Origin: Syntrophobotulus glycolicus DSM 8271 | GTDB lineage: Bacteria; Bacillota; Desulfitobacteriia; Desulfitobacteriales; Syntrophobotulaceae | NCBI RefSeq assembly: GCF_000190635.1 | Contig: NC_015172.1 | Coordinates: forward strand, 1,984,001 to 2,048,000 | Direction of reading: 5' to 3' | Length of the DNA stretch: 64,000 nt | In this document: positions 8,661 to 15,787 of the stretch, one piece after another | Layout: each line of letters opens with the position of its first letter | Numbering within the stretch: the stretch's first letter is position 1 | Position numbers and translations under genes: made by a program | Notes under the pieces: generated by a model | Database searches by the model: none | Told to the model about the DNA's origin: nothing | Seen by the model: only the letters and a program-made list of their open reading frames with translations

Positions 8661-8762
8661 TTAATTATACCTTATCGACGCTTACGACTAAACCAACGAG
8701 AACGCAAAGAAAAAACACACCGACTTATTCAAGTAGGTGCATTCAAGGAATTAAGGATCTAA
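8661..8762 (+). pseudogene. Possible C-terminal stub of a mobilisation protein
   Basis: A frame running out of the IS256 right end reads RRLRLNQRERKEKTHRLIQ then VGAFKELRI and a stop. The R-x2-R-K-x-K/R-T-H-R-L-I-Q-x-G-A pattern resembles a short motif of plasmid mobilisation/TraD-like or DUF3847-type proteins. There is no start codon and the upstream part is missing, so it would be a fragment left when the element inserted. The match is from memory on about 30 residues and is weak. Confidence 0.3.
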
Positions 8763-8899
8763 GACAGAATGAAAAGGGGCAATAAATATCTTTAATAGAC
8801 AAAATAGTGCGTATCTTTGATTCAACTCGATAGACCATTCCGCAGAGGTTGCTGTGTCCCATAACCGTAGATTCCACTAAAGTATTCTGACTAAAAAAA

Positions 8900-9088
8900 T
8901 TACATTTTTGATTTAATAATTTTAATTAAAAATGTAATAATTATTACACCAAATACAATACCATACATAATCATTGCCCTATCAAACATTTGACTAGATA
9001 TTTTATTTCTGAATGAAACTGTAAGGAGTATAATAGCTATTAAGATACCACCTAGTATGTTATAAAAGAATATTGTCGTGTTTTTCAT
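8900..9088 (-). CDS. Small two-helix membrane protein, candidate immunity protein
   Basis: A 62-residue protein with two hydrophobic segments (about residues 8-24 and 40-57) and a basic tail, IKIIKSKM. The start is supported by AAGGAGT 7 bases upstream. It lies directly downstream of the secreted bacteriocin-like gene on the same strand, separated by a strong hairpin. Small hydrophobic proteins in this position often confer self-immunity to membrane-active peptides; here that role is inferred from size, topology and location only. Confidence 0.55.
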   Translation of the reverse strand: MKNTTIFFYNILGGILIAIILLTVSFRNKISSQMFDRAMIMYGIVFGVIIITFLIKIIKSKM

Positions 9089-9111
9089 TTATTACTCCTT
9101 AATATTAATTA

Positions 9112-9159
9112 AACCTCATAATAAGATTAATGATTTTAGAATCCTATTATGAGGTTTTT
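9112..9159. terminator. Strong hairpin between the bacteriocin-like gene and its small partner
   Basis: AACCTCATAATA (9112-9123) pairs perfectly with TATTATGAGGTT (9145-9156), extended inward by five further pairs with one mismatch. A run of five T follows on the plus strand; the minus strand has only a short T-rich tail. It sits within the likely transcript of the two minus-strand genes, so it may terminate partially and reduce expression of the downstream gene. Confidence 0.55.
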
Positions 9160-9191
9160 CTAAGATCATGTATTTTTATTTCACTGATCTA

Positions 9192-9914
9192 TTAATTATT
9201 TACGTGAAATTTAAGAGTATAGCCCCTTGTTATAGGTGAAGCCATTGCAACTGGGATAAATGATCCTGAAACCCCTCCATGGTTTGAGGCATACCAAAAA
9301 TATGCTGAACCTAATCCCATTACGCCCATTGCGATAGTAGATGCAACAGCTACTGGCATTCCAACGCCCGTTAATCCTAATATACCTGCAAGGGTGGCCG
9401 CAGAGATTGATCCTCCTGCTAAAATTGCTGCAATATCACTACATTCACTTGCAGACCACCAAAAGTCCCAGCCATACCATCTTGGAGTAACCAAATTTGG
9501 TGAAATTTGTCCACTTGTTCCTGAATAATTTTTTGCAACATTGGTAGTATATGCTTCTGTATTTTTATTTGATTGTATATCATAGGTGCCATTCTTGGTT
9601 TCTACAATAGATAAACTCTTATTTTGTACCATTTTATTCATTTCAGTATAAGTATTTTTTAAGTTATTAATTTGATCATTTGACAAGCCTACTTTTGACG
9701 CTTTATCTACATCAAATATGATTTGAGAATCTGTAATTATAAGGCACTGAGTAATCTTGTCATTCATTGCTTTAACATCAGATACTTGTGCTTTTATTAT
9801 TGACGCTGAAGGTTGCTCTATAACAGTAGCATTAGCTGGTATAACTCCTCCAGTAACTAGGATAGTCATCATTAATAAAACACATGAAATTACTTTTTTA
9901 AATTTATTTTTCAT
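9192..9914 (-). CDS. Secreted bacteriocin-like protein with Trp-rich and Gly/Ala-rich segments
   Basis: A 240-residue exported protein. Residues 1-29 form a signal peptide ending near ANA. The middle is a hydrophilic, Lys/Asn/Thr-rich propeptide-like region. From residue 146 the character changes sharply: WYGWDFWWSASECSD, then a long Gly/Ala/Ile/Leu stretch (about 160-205) able to form one or two membrane helices, then FWYASNHGG and a polar tail. This resembles secreted antimicrobial or bacteriocin-like proteins of Firmicutes whose active part is C-terminal, but I cannot name a family. The ATG at 9914 follows AAAGGAG; the frame continues to 10079 without a ribosome site there. A two-helix membrane protein follows on the same strand. 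Base composition is more AT-rich than the neighbours, consistent with transfer. Confidence 0.6.
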   Translation of the reverse strand: MKNKFKKVISCVLLMMTILVTGGVIPANATVIEQPSASIIKAQVSDVKAMNDKITQCLIITDSQIIFDVDKASKVGLSNDQINNLKNTYTEMNKMVQNKSLSIVETKNGTYDIQSNKNTEAYTTNVAKNYSGTSGQISPNLVTPRWYGWDFWWSASECSDIAAILAGGSISAATLAGILGLTGVGMPVAVASTIAMGVMGLGSAYFWYASNHGGVSGSFIPVAMASPITRGYTLKFHVNN

Positions 9915-10131
9915 TATTAAATTAACTCCTTTACTACCTTTAATTTTGGTTTTTAATAATACTCGATGGAAAGGACTAAAGTTAGGAAATTGTAACCCAG
10001 GGTAACTGTTCTTAACCATATGACCTGTATACTGAATAATATATAACCACAGCCATTGGTCATTTGTTTTTGATCTCACAAACCCAACTTCAAACGCCTT
10101 AATTAATAAATTATCCCTATATTAATTTTTT

Positions 10132-10164
10132 TTCCACCTTTCATGTTAAACCCAAAAGGTGGAA
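10132..10164. repeat. Inverted repeat in the bacteriocin-like gene leader
   Basis: TTCCACCTTT (10132-10141) and AAAAGGTGGAA (10154-10164) can form a 10-bp stem. No T run follows in the direction of the downstream minus-strand gene, so an operator or leader structure is as likely as a terminator. The surrounding 10165-10298 is AT-rich and holds no gene that I can see. Confidence 0.4.
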
Positions 10165-10298
10165 TGTTAACAATTCCCCAAAATAGATTATTATTGTATA
10201 TATTATATATCTTTCTATTTATTCCTTTTCATGGGATATTATTTGTGGTTTTCCGACATTTTTTTATTTTCTTTTGAATCCTCTTTTTTAATGTTTGA

Positions 10299-10757
10299 TC
10301 AAAAAAATAAAAGGGTAAAAGTTTTGGCGATGACGCCTCTCATAGAGCCTGAACCCTGCAGAAAACTATCAAAGCCCTGAAAAGGCACCCCATAAATGGA
10401 ACTGTCTATAAAGGCGATACGATTGGGTATCTTGACCAAGTTGTATTGCATATAGTCTATCTTGAGCGTGTTCTTATTCAGCCCGGTGGAAAACGGAATA
10501 TCTTTTTCAAATACTGTTTTCATCCAGGACATTTTCGGGGTGCCCAGATAACCGCAGCGAAAAAAACACTTTTGTACTGGAGGGGGCAATTCGGCAATAT
10601 CCGCCTGGGAAAACACTCCTGTTTCCGACTGGGTTTCAGCAATCATCCAGGCGGATGTTTGCTGAAAATCCGACTTCAAAGGTGAGTATGGTTGAATAAA
10701 ATAAATAACAATCAGCAAAATAGCTACTGCCATAATACCAATCATGATGCTGAACAT
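10299..10757 (-). pseudogene. C-terminally truncated DUF6544-like protein
   Basis: A 152-residue frame with an N-terminal membrane anchor (residues about 3-22) followed by a conserved block with LPPPVQKCFFRCGYLGTPKM and YGVPFQGFDSFLQGSGSMRG. Proteins of this kind (DUF6544) are normally about 250-280 residues. Here the frame stops shortly after GSMRGVIAKTFTLLFF, in AT-rich sequence, so the second half of the domain is missing. It follows a MerR regulator on the same strand, 48 bases away. Treated as a truncated gene; a short functional variant is possible. Confidence 0.55.
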
Positions 10758-10805
10758 ATCTATTCTTTACTCCCCCATTTCTTTCTTCTAAAAAGTTTAA
10801 TCCTG

Positions 10806-11219
10806 TTATTTTGCTTCCTTTTTTTTATTATCCATTTCTCTGCTTCCCTTTAACTCATTTTCTTTTGGAACCACTGCCTGTTCATAGCTTTCGATCTTAA
10901 AGTTCAGCCGCTCCATGGTTTCTTGCATATCTTCCATTTTTGCGATCAGCTGATTACGCTGTTCGGTTAAAAGCTCCTTGCGCGCTTGTATGGTTTCATC
11001 GCCCTGTTGAAACAGCAAAACATATTCAATCAATACTTCAATCGGCAGACCGGCGTTTCTCATGCATTTGATAAATTCAATCCACTTGCAGTCTTCTTCG
11101 GTGTAATCCCTCATTCCGCTTTTATTGCGGCTGATACGGGGAATCAATCCGATTCGTTCATAATAGCGGAGTGTATCCTGGGAAATATCAAATCTTTTAC
11201 TCACTTCCGCAATGCTCAT
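10806..11219 (-). CDS. MerR family transcriptional regulator
   Basis: MerR-type activator of about 137 residues. The N-terminal winged helix-turn-helix SIAEVSKRFDISQDTLRYYE, then IGLIP, and the wing SGMRDYTEEDC are clear. A dimerisation coiled coil (about 75-120) follows. The thiol-sensor subgroup (AdhR-like) shares this pattern; a cysteine is present in CKWIEFIKCM. Start choice is uncertain: ATG 11219 (MSIAEVS) has AAAGGA about 12 bases upstream, while ATG 11231 directly abuts the same site. It lies just downstream of an aldo/keto reductase on the same strand, which it may regulate, as AdhR-type regulators often do. Confidence 0.85.
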   Translation of the reverse strand: MSIAEVSKRFDISQDTLRYYERIGLIPRISRNKSGMRDYTEEDCKWIEFIKCMRNAGLPIEVLIEYVLLFQQGDETIQARKELLTEQRNQLIAKMEDMQETMERLNFKIESYEQAVVPKENELKGSREMDNKKKEAK

Positions 11220-11284
11220 TTGAAAATTCATTCCTTTCCGAGGCCAAAAATGCATGCAGGGAACCTTTTACAGCCCCTTTCAGA

Positions 11285-12418
11285 CTATTTTGAGGAAACG
11301 GATTCAAACGTATTCGTTACCTCTTTCAAGTATTGAATAATCTCAATATGCTGGGGACAATGCCTTTCACATTGCTTACACTCTATACACTCAGATGCCT
11401 TTCCATAAGTTTTCGTATAATTATCATAATATACCCTTTGTATCGAAAACCCGGTCGGCAAGGATTGTTTTTCCGCATTATATAAAGCAAAATACTTGGA
11501 AATCGCTATATGTTTCGGACACCCTTCCAGGCAGTACCGGCAGGCTGTACATGGGATGGCAATTGCCTGATTGATCATCTCCACAGCTTGTTCAACAATA
11601 TTGTATTCATCCTGCACAAATTCTTTAAACTCTTGCATATAGCTTGTATTATCCAGTAACTGCTTCATATCGGTCATCCCGCTTAGGACCATCATCACCC
11701 CTTCAAGACTTGCCGCATAACGGATAGCCCATGATGTTACGGACATATCCGGATGGCGGTCCTGAAATAATTTTTCGGCCTGCTCAGGCACTTCAGCCAG
11801 TGCCCCGCCCTTGACAGGTTCCATAACAATAATAGGCACATTATATTTTTTTGCCGTTTCGTAACACTTCCGGGACTGAATGCTTTCATTCTCCCAGTCG
11901 AGATAATTGATCTGAAGCTGGACAAAATCAATTTCAGGGTGAGCAGCCAGAATTTCTTCTAATAAATCCGCATGATCATGGTAAGAAAAACCGGCCTGTC
12001 TGATTTTCCCCTGTTTTTTCTTCTGCTGAATAAATGCGAAACTGTCCAATCTTTTGGCTGTTTTATAGTTCTCTGCGCCGAGGTTATGAAGAAGATAATA
12101 ATCGAAATAATCCACACCGCATTTTTCTAGCTGCTCCTTAAAAATTCTCTCCTGGTCTTCTCTTGTTTTTAAATACATTGTTGGTAATTTTGTCGCTAAA
12201 ACGAAGCTGTCTCTTTTGTGACGCTTTACTAAAGATTCTTTTATCGCGATCTCACTTTTACCTGAATGATACATATATGCCGTATCAAAATAGGTAAACC
12301 CTTTTTCCAGAAAACTATCCACCATTTGATTTAAGGTATCCAGATCAATGCTTGCCTGATCATTCTGATTTTTTAACGGTAACCGCATAAATCCAAACCC
12401 CAGCTTTTTCATTCCCAT
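11285..12418 (-). CDS. Aldo/keto reductase with C-terminal 4Fe-4S domain
   Basis: A 377-residue protein of the anaerobe-type aldo/keto reductase family. The TIM barrel shows FMRLPLK, D-x4-Y catalytic block ([13 protein letters not shown]) and LLHNLG. The C-terminal 90 residues hold two ferredoxin-like cysteine clusters, [15 protein letters not shown] and [15 protein letters not shown], so it likely binds two 4Fe-4S clusters and couples carbonyl reduction to a ferredoxin-type donor. Its substrate is unknown. The MerR regulator sits 66 bases downstream, a common pairing for aldehyde or oxidative stress response. Confidence 0.92.
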   Translation of the reverse strand: MGMKKLGFGFMRLPLKNQNDQASIDLDTLNQMVDSFLEKGFTYFDTAYMYHSGKSEIAIKESLVKRHKRDSFVLATKLPTMYLKTREDQERIFKEQLEKCGVDYFDYYLLHNLGAENYKTAKRLDSFAFIQQKKKQGKIRQAGFSYHDHADLLEEILAAHPEIDFVQLQINYLDWENESIQSRKCYETAKKYNVPIIVMEPVKGGALAEVPEQAEKLFQDRHPDMSVTSWAIRYAASLEGVMMVLSGMTDMKQLLDNTSYMQEFKEFVQDEYNIVEQAVEMINQAIAIPCTACRYCLEGCPKHIAISKYFALYNAEKQSLPTGFSIQRVYYDNYTKTYGKASECIECKQCERHCPQHIEIIQYLKEVTNTFESVSSK

Positions 12419-12604
12419 AGATATCCCTCCGTCTGAGCAAGCTCCATTTTATTCTCTTGCCTAAACTTTAACACTTGAAGTTTACTCTAAGTCAAGAAAT
12501 TTTATGAAAATTCATTCCAAAATTTCATCTGATCCTGTTCTTTGGGGCGAATCCTGATATATCTGTCCATAATCAGGATAAAATATTGTCTTAACTGCTC
12601 GGTT

Positions 12605-14089
12605 TCAGAGCATGTTTCTGATGCTTTGCGCGTTATGACTCTGAAAATTGAAATCTCGGAATGTGTTTTGCTTTGACACACTATCCTCATCTTCCGGTGT
12701 TTTCTCAATAGCCTCTTTAAGCTGAGCCTTCAGACTCTGATCCGCCGTAACCTGATATAAATCATACATATACGGGACTGCCGCATCGGACAGGCCGGAT
12801 AAAGCCTCGACATCAAGCTTTTCCAAGGTTCCATCTTGATACCTGTCAATATTATAGGCTGCGATGCGCCCGTCAACATTTCCATAACTCAGGATCAGGA
12901 ATAAGATCACAAATCCCCCAATCATAACCCTGGCTGCATTGAATTTTTTGAACTGCCTGACAGCTGTCACCGTAAAGATTAAGAACAACACAACCATAAA
13001 CCAGGTCGTATAAACACGCATTTGGGTCAAGCCATAGTAATTGATGTACATCATCATTTTGCTGATGGCCGTGATGATCAACATTAAAGTGAAAAGACAT
13101 AACGCTGCTGTTTCTATGCCCAGGACTCTCACCTTTTCTCTTTTTACAATGAGATGGGCCAGCATGATCACGGCTAGGTTGATCCCGGCTACCGCACAAA
13201 GTTCAAAAAAACCTCTCCGGGCATACTCCGCATACGTCATGAGTTCCGGAAGACGATTATTGAATGCTGAGAAAAGATAGCTGATCTGGGAAAGGAAGAA
13301 GAGAATAAAGACAAGATTTAAGGCAGTCAAAGCCGAATATACCGTCACTCCCGGGGCGAAACGGAAGGCTGCCGCCATTTTATCTACCGACTCGATGGTC
13401 ACTGACCCTGTATTTTTTCCATAACGGTCGCCGTAGATCAAACCGTACAGGTAGCAGGCAACTGGAATACCTAAGATGATTTGGACAATGATATCCATTG
13501 ACACGTTAAAATGCAGGTCAGCGACGACTCCTGCAAAAGCCGCATCAGCTTTTATTAAAAGATTAACGACGGCAGCCAGGACCGGAATAATCACAAGAAT
13601 ACCGAGCATGCCGGCCAAAAGTGATTTCCCCTTCTGGTTTCCGGAAATAAAGAATTTAAGCGAGCCAAAGCAACTAGAAAAATTCCTGAACGGGATAACC
13701 AGTGCCTGGTGATAGAAATCACCCAGAATATAGACGGAAATCTTTTTTTCCAGGGTTCTCCCCGTGGACAGACTGATCCAATAGATTACGGCGATCGTAA
13801 GAAAAAGAAAATTCAATCCTTTGATCAGGATATTATCAAAGGCCAGGAAAACCAGAGCAGACATGATAACGACAGCCAAACCCAACAGGCTTCTTCTCGT
13901 TTGCTGAATTCCCCCGGGTTTCAGATAAATGACGGTACTCAGGCAGAATATAGAAGCAAATAAAGTTACACCTGCCCCAAGCGCAGGCAGCCGGATCAAA
14001 TTCCAGTATAAAAAGCCGCAGGCCAGCATGGCCAGGGCAAAAATAATATCGTTTCTGGTATACCTTGTATTATCCGCTCCATTATTCAT
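12605..14089 (-). CDS. DUF4173/DUF4153 polytopic membrane protein
   Basis: Integral membrane protein of about 494 residues with ten or more hydrophobic segments and a soluble C-terminal tail of about 90 residues. The sequence pattern (IYGDRYG after several helices, FELCAVAGINL, MRVYTTWFM) fits the DUF4173 family, whose function is unknown. The ATG at 14089 overlaps the stop of the small Xre regulator upstream by four bases and has GGAAGGAG about 10 bases before it, so the three genes DUF2975-Xre-DUF4173 are one operon. Confidence 0.8.
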   Translation of the reverse strand: MNNGADNTRYTRNDIIFALAMLACGFLYWNLIRLPALGAGVTLFASIFCLSTVIYLKPGGIQQTRRSLLGLAVVIMSALVFLAFDNILIKGLNFLFLTIAVIYWISLSTGRTLEKKISVYILGDFYHQALVIPFRNFSSCFGSLKFFISGNQKGKSLLAGMLGILVIIPVLAAVVNLLIKADAAFAGVVADLHFNVSMDIIVQIILGIPVACYLYGLIYGDRYGKNTGSVTIESVDKMAAAFRFAPGVTVYSALTALNLVFILFFLSQISYLFSAFNNRLPELMTYAEYARRGFFELCAVAGINLAVIMLAHLIVKREKVRVLGIETAALCLFTLMLIITAISKMMMYINYYGLTQMRVYTTWFMVVLFLIFTVTAVRQFKKFNAARVMIGGFVILFLILSYGNVDGRIAAYNIDRYQDGTLEKLDVEALSGLSDAAVPYMYDLYQVTADQSLKAQLKEAIEKTPEDEDSVSKQNTFRDFNFQSHNAQSIRNML

Positions 14090-14301
14090 CTTTTCTCTTC
14101 TCCTTCCAGGTATTCTAAAATATCTCCGGGCTGACAGTTTAGAACCTTGCATATTTCTTCCAGGGTCGAAAAACGAATGGCTTTGGCCTTGTTATTTTTC
14201 AAAATCGATAGATTGGCCGGAGTGATTCCAATTTTCTCCGCCAGCTCGCCGGCGGAAATTTTTCTTTTTGCCATAATGACGTCCAGATTAACGACAATCA
14301 A
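14086..14301 (-). CDS. Small Xre-type helix-turn-helix regulator
   Basis: A 71-residue DNA-binding protein, almost only the HTH: KISAGELAEKIGITPANLSI, then KNNKAKAIRFSTLEEICKVL and CQPGDILEYLE. The subgroup regularly occurs beside DUF2975 membrane proteins. The likely start is TTG at 14301, preceded by GGGGGA at a 7-base spacing; the longer ATG-started frame from 14367 lies inside the upstream gene and adds residues not seen in the family. Sits between a DUF2975 and a DUF4173 gene and may autoregulate this operon. Confidence 0.83.
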   Translation of the reverse strand: MIVVNLDVIMAKRKISAGELAEKIGITPANLSILKNNKAKAIRFSTLEEICKVLNCQPGDILEYLEGEEKR

Positions 14302-14314
14302 TGAGAATTCCCCC

Positions 14315-14761
14315 CTAAATCGTGAAATCATTTTCCTGTTTAATGACAATCGCTTGTTCAAAAACATTTTTGATCACACGCAGGATTAACCCTAAAAAAG
14401 CAGCGCAGATGGCAATCATCACGAAAAGAATATAGTAAAATCCTGAGATAAATAAAATGGCGGAGACAATGAAACTGCACCATGACAATACCCGTAAAAG
14501 CCTGACATTTTTTTCTGCGAAAACCTCTCCCTGTCTGATGTTGGCAAGCAATCTGTTCAGGCAGATCAAAGACAGCAATCCCGGCAAAGCACAGGCATAC
14601 ACCGTCAGGAGTAAAGGACGGATAATTTCAGGATCCTTTCCGGCGAAATTCACATATGTAGGGACCAAATGCGGCATAGCAAAAGCAGTCAAGATAACCA
14701 GGACAATCGCTGCCTTTGTACAGATAGAAGACAATATTACGGATTTATTGGGATTCCACAT
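14315..14761 (-). CDS. DUF2975 membrane protein
   Basis: A 148-residue protein with four predicted membrane helices (about 17-35, 50-68, 90-110, 113-132), matching the DUF2975 family. Members are found with a short Xre regulator, exactly as here, and may act as a membrane sensor that modulates it; that is inferred from genome context. It is the first gene of the operon. The AT-rich region upstream has inverted TATTGT/ATAATA-type sequence near 14815-14870 that could hold the operator. Confidence 0.8.
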   Translation of the reverse strand: MWNPNKSVILSSICTKAAIVLVILTAFAMPHLVPTYVNFAGKDPEIIRPLLLTVYACALPGLLSLICLNRLLANIRQGEVFAEKNVRLLRVLSWCSFIVSAILFISGFYYILFVMIAICAAFLGLILRVIKNVFEQAIVIKQENDFTI

Positions 14762-14919
14762 CGTATCATTCCTTTCTCTTATGCTGATTCAATTTTATGA
14801 GGATTATTATTATTTGTCAATATAATTTTATTGTTTTTCGATATATTTATATTGTTTATTGATAATAATACTTTGGCTATTACTTTGGCTATTCGTTTTA
14901 TAAACTAGTCGGTAGTAAG
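14762..14919 (-). promoter_or_regulatory. AT-rich promoter region of the DUF2975 operon
   Basis: About 155 bases with no gene. It has repeated TATTGT/ATAATA-type motifs around 14815-14870 (for example TTGTTTATTGATAATAATAC) that could serve as promoter and operator for the operon regulator. No exact site can be assigned by eye. Confidence 0.3.
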
Positions 14920-15070
14920 TTGAAAGGCGAGATGCCATTTTGTAGACTGAAAAGCAATCTTTGTAACTGACAACTGAATATTTGAAAACGAAACGCAGTA
15001 TTTGTATTCGGAATGCATGCTCTGAAAACGAAATGCAACTTTAATAACCGACTTGCAGTTTGATTTATTT
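14920..15070. repeat. Degenerate tandem repeats of about 21 bp, possible transposon end
   Basis: Six to seven imperfect direct repeats with a period of 20-21 bases. Well aligned units include AAAACGAAACGCAGTATTTG, then ATTCGGAATGCATGCTCTGA, AAACGAAATGCAACTTTAAT and ACCGACTTGCAGTTTGATT. The shared core is roughly A-C-G-A-A-A-T-G-C-A followed by T-rich sequence. Multiple short direct repeats of this size mark the ends of IS21-like and Tn7/Mu-type elements, where they bind the transposase. No transposase gene is next to it, so this could be a solitary end left by excision or decay. Confidence 0.5.
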
Positions 15071-15140
15071 ATTAGTCGTTTGATAATCGGAAAATCCACC
15101 CCTTATTTTTGCGGATAAGAAAATGGTTGGCGGCAATGAC

Positions 15141-15186
15141 AAAAGCTGAACATTTCGTAGAGGCTACGATTGTTCAGCTTTTTCTT
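15141..15186 (+). terminator. Long hairpin terminator
   Basis: AAAGCTGAACA pairs with TGTTCAGCTTT, and inside it CGTAG pairs with CTACG, giving a long stem followed by TTTTTCTTTT on the plus strand. It also lies downstream of the csoR gene on the minus strand, where its T run is shorter, so it probably ends transcription of the copper operon as well. Confidence 0.7.
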
Positions 15187-15238
15187 TTATGGGAATTGAT
15201 CTAATCCATCATTTTGACTAACCAATATCCAGCAGCCT

Positions 15239-15502
15239 CTATTTTGTCAGCTTATCCATAATTTCCATGATCTCCTCTATTTTTTGGCGTTGATCCCCTT
15301 TTGCAAAGGCTTCCTGGACACAGCCGTCCAAATGGGCATGCAGAACTTCTTTGTTTACATTACGCAAGATAGCCTGGGTGGCCATCAGCTGGTTGGATAT
15401 CTCGATACAATAACGGTCTTCCTCGACCATTTTCAGCAGGCCGTCCAGTTGTCCCCTTGCTGTTTTTAAAAGACGGGTAACCTTCGCTTTATCTGCTCTC
15501 AT
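15239..15502 (-). CDS. csoR: CsoR family copper-sensing repressor
   Basis: An 87-residue all-helical repressor. The copper-binding triad is complete: C32 (YCIEIS), H57 and C61 (HAHLDGC), which distinguishes true CsoR from formaldehyde (FrmR) or nickel (RcnR) relatives. Cu(I) binding to the dimer-of-dimers releases DNA and derepresses copper efflux. It is the last gene of copA-copZ-csoR and probably binds the G/C-rich palindrome upstream of copA, closing a feedback loop. Confidence 0.93.
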   Translation of the reverse strand: MRADKAKVTRLLKTARGQLDGLLKMVEEDRYCIEISNQLMATQAILRNVNKEVLHAHLDGCVQEAFAKGDQRQKIEEIMEIMDKLTK

Positions 15503-15533
15503 AGACTTGTCCTCCGGATGAGATCATTTGGTT

Positions 15534-15761
15534 TTACCCAAACAGGCCTTTCTTTTCCGTGATGGAAACCGCTTCAAAACCCACTTCGCTCAGAGCATCC
15601 TTAAACACCTGGTCATCAACTTCTTGGCTTAAATGAACGATAGCCTGGTTCTTCTCCAAATTGACCTTAGCCTCTACGCCGTGAATTGCATTCAGGGCTT
15701 TTTCTGCCGTAGCCTGACAATGCTCGCAATGCAGTCCGTCAATTTTAATTACCTTTTTCAT
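15534..15761 (-). CDS. copZ: Copper chaperone CopZ
   Basis: A 75-residue heavy-metal-associated (HMA) domain with the metal motif GLHCEHC near residues 9-15 and a beta-alpha-beta-beta-alpha-beta length. It carries Cu(I) in the cytoplasm to the ATPase encoded just upstream. The gap to copA is 26 bases and to csoR 31 bases, so all three are co-transcribed. The loop reads CEHC rather than the usual CxxC with small residues, a form seen in many clostridial CopZ proteins. Confidence 0.92.
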   Translation of the reverse strand: MKKVIKIDGLHCEHCQATAEKALNAIHGVEAKVNLEKNQAIVHLSQEVDDQVFKDALSEVGFEAVSITEKKGLFG

Positions 15762-15787
15762 TGTTTTACACTCCTTACTATAGATGA

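Noticed and set aside
9915-10079. N-terminal extension of the bacteriocin-like protein
   Set aside because: No ribosome site, not signal-like; the ATG at 9914 has AAAGGAG.
12502-12708. 68-residue minus-strand frame overlapping the end of the DUF4173 gene
   Set aside because: Overlaps the conserved coding end in another frame and has no ribosome site.
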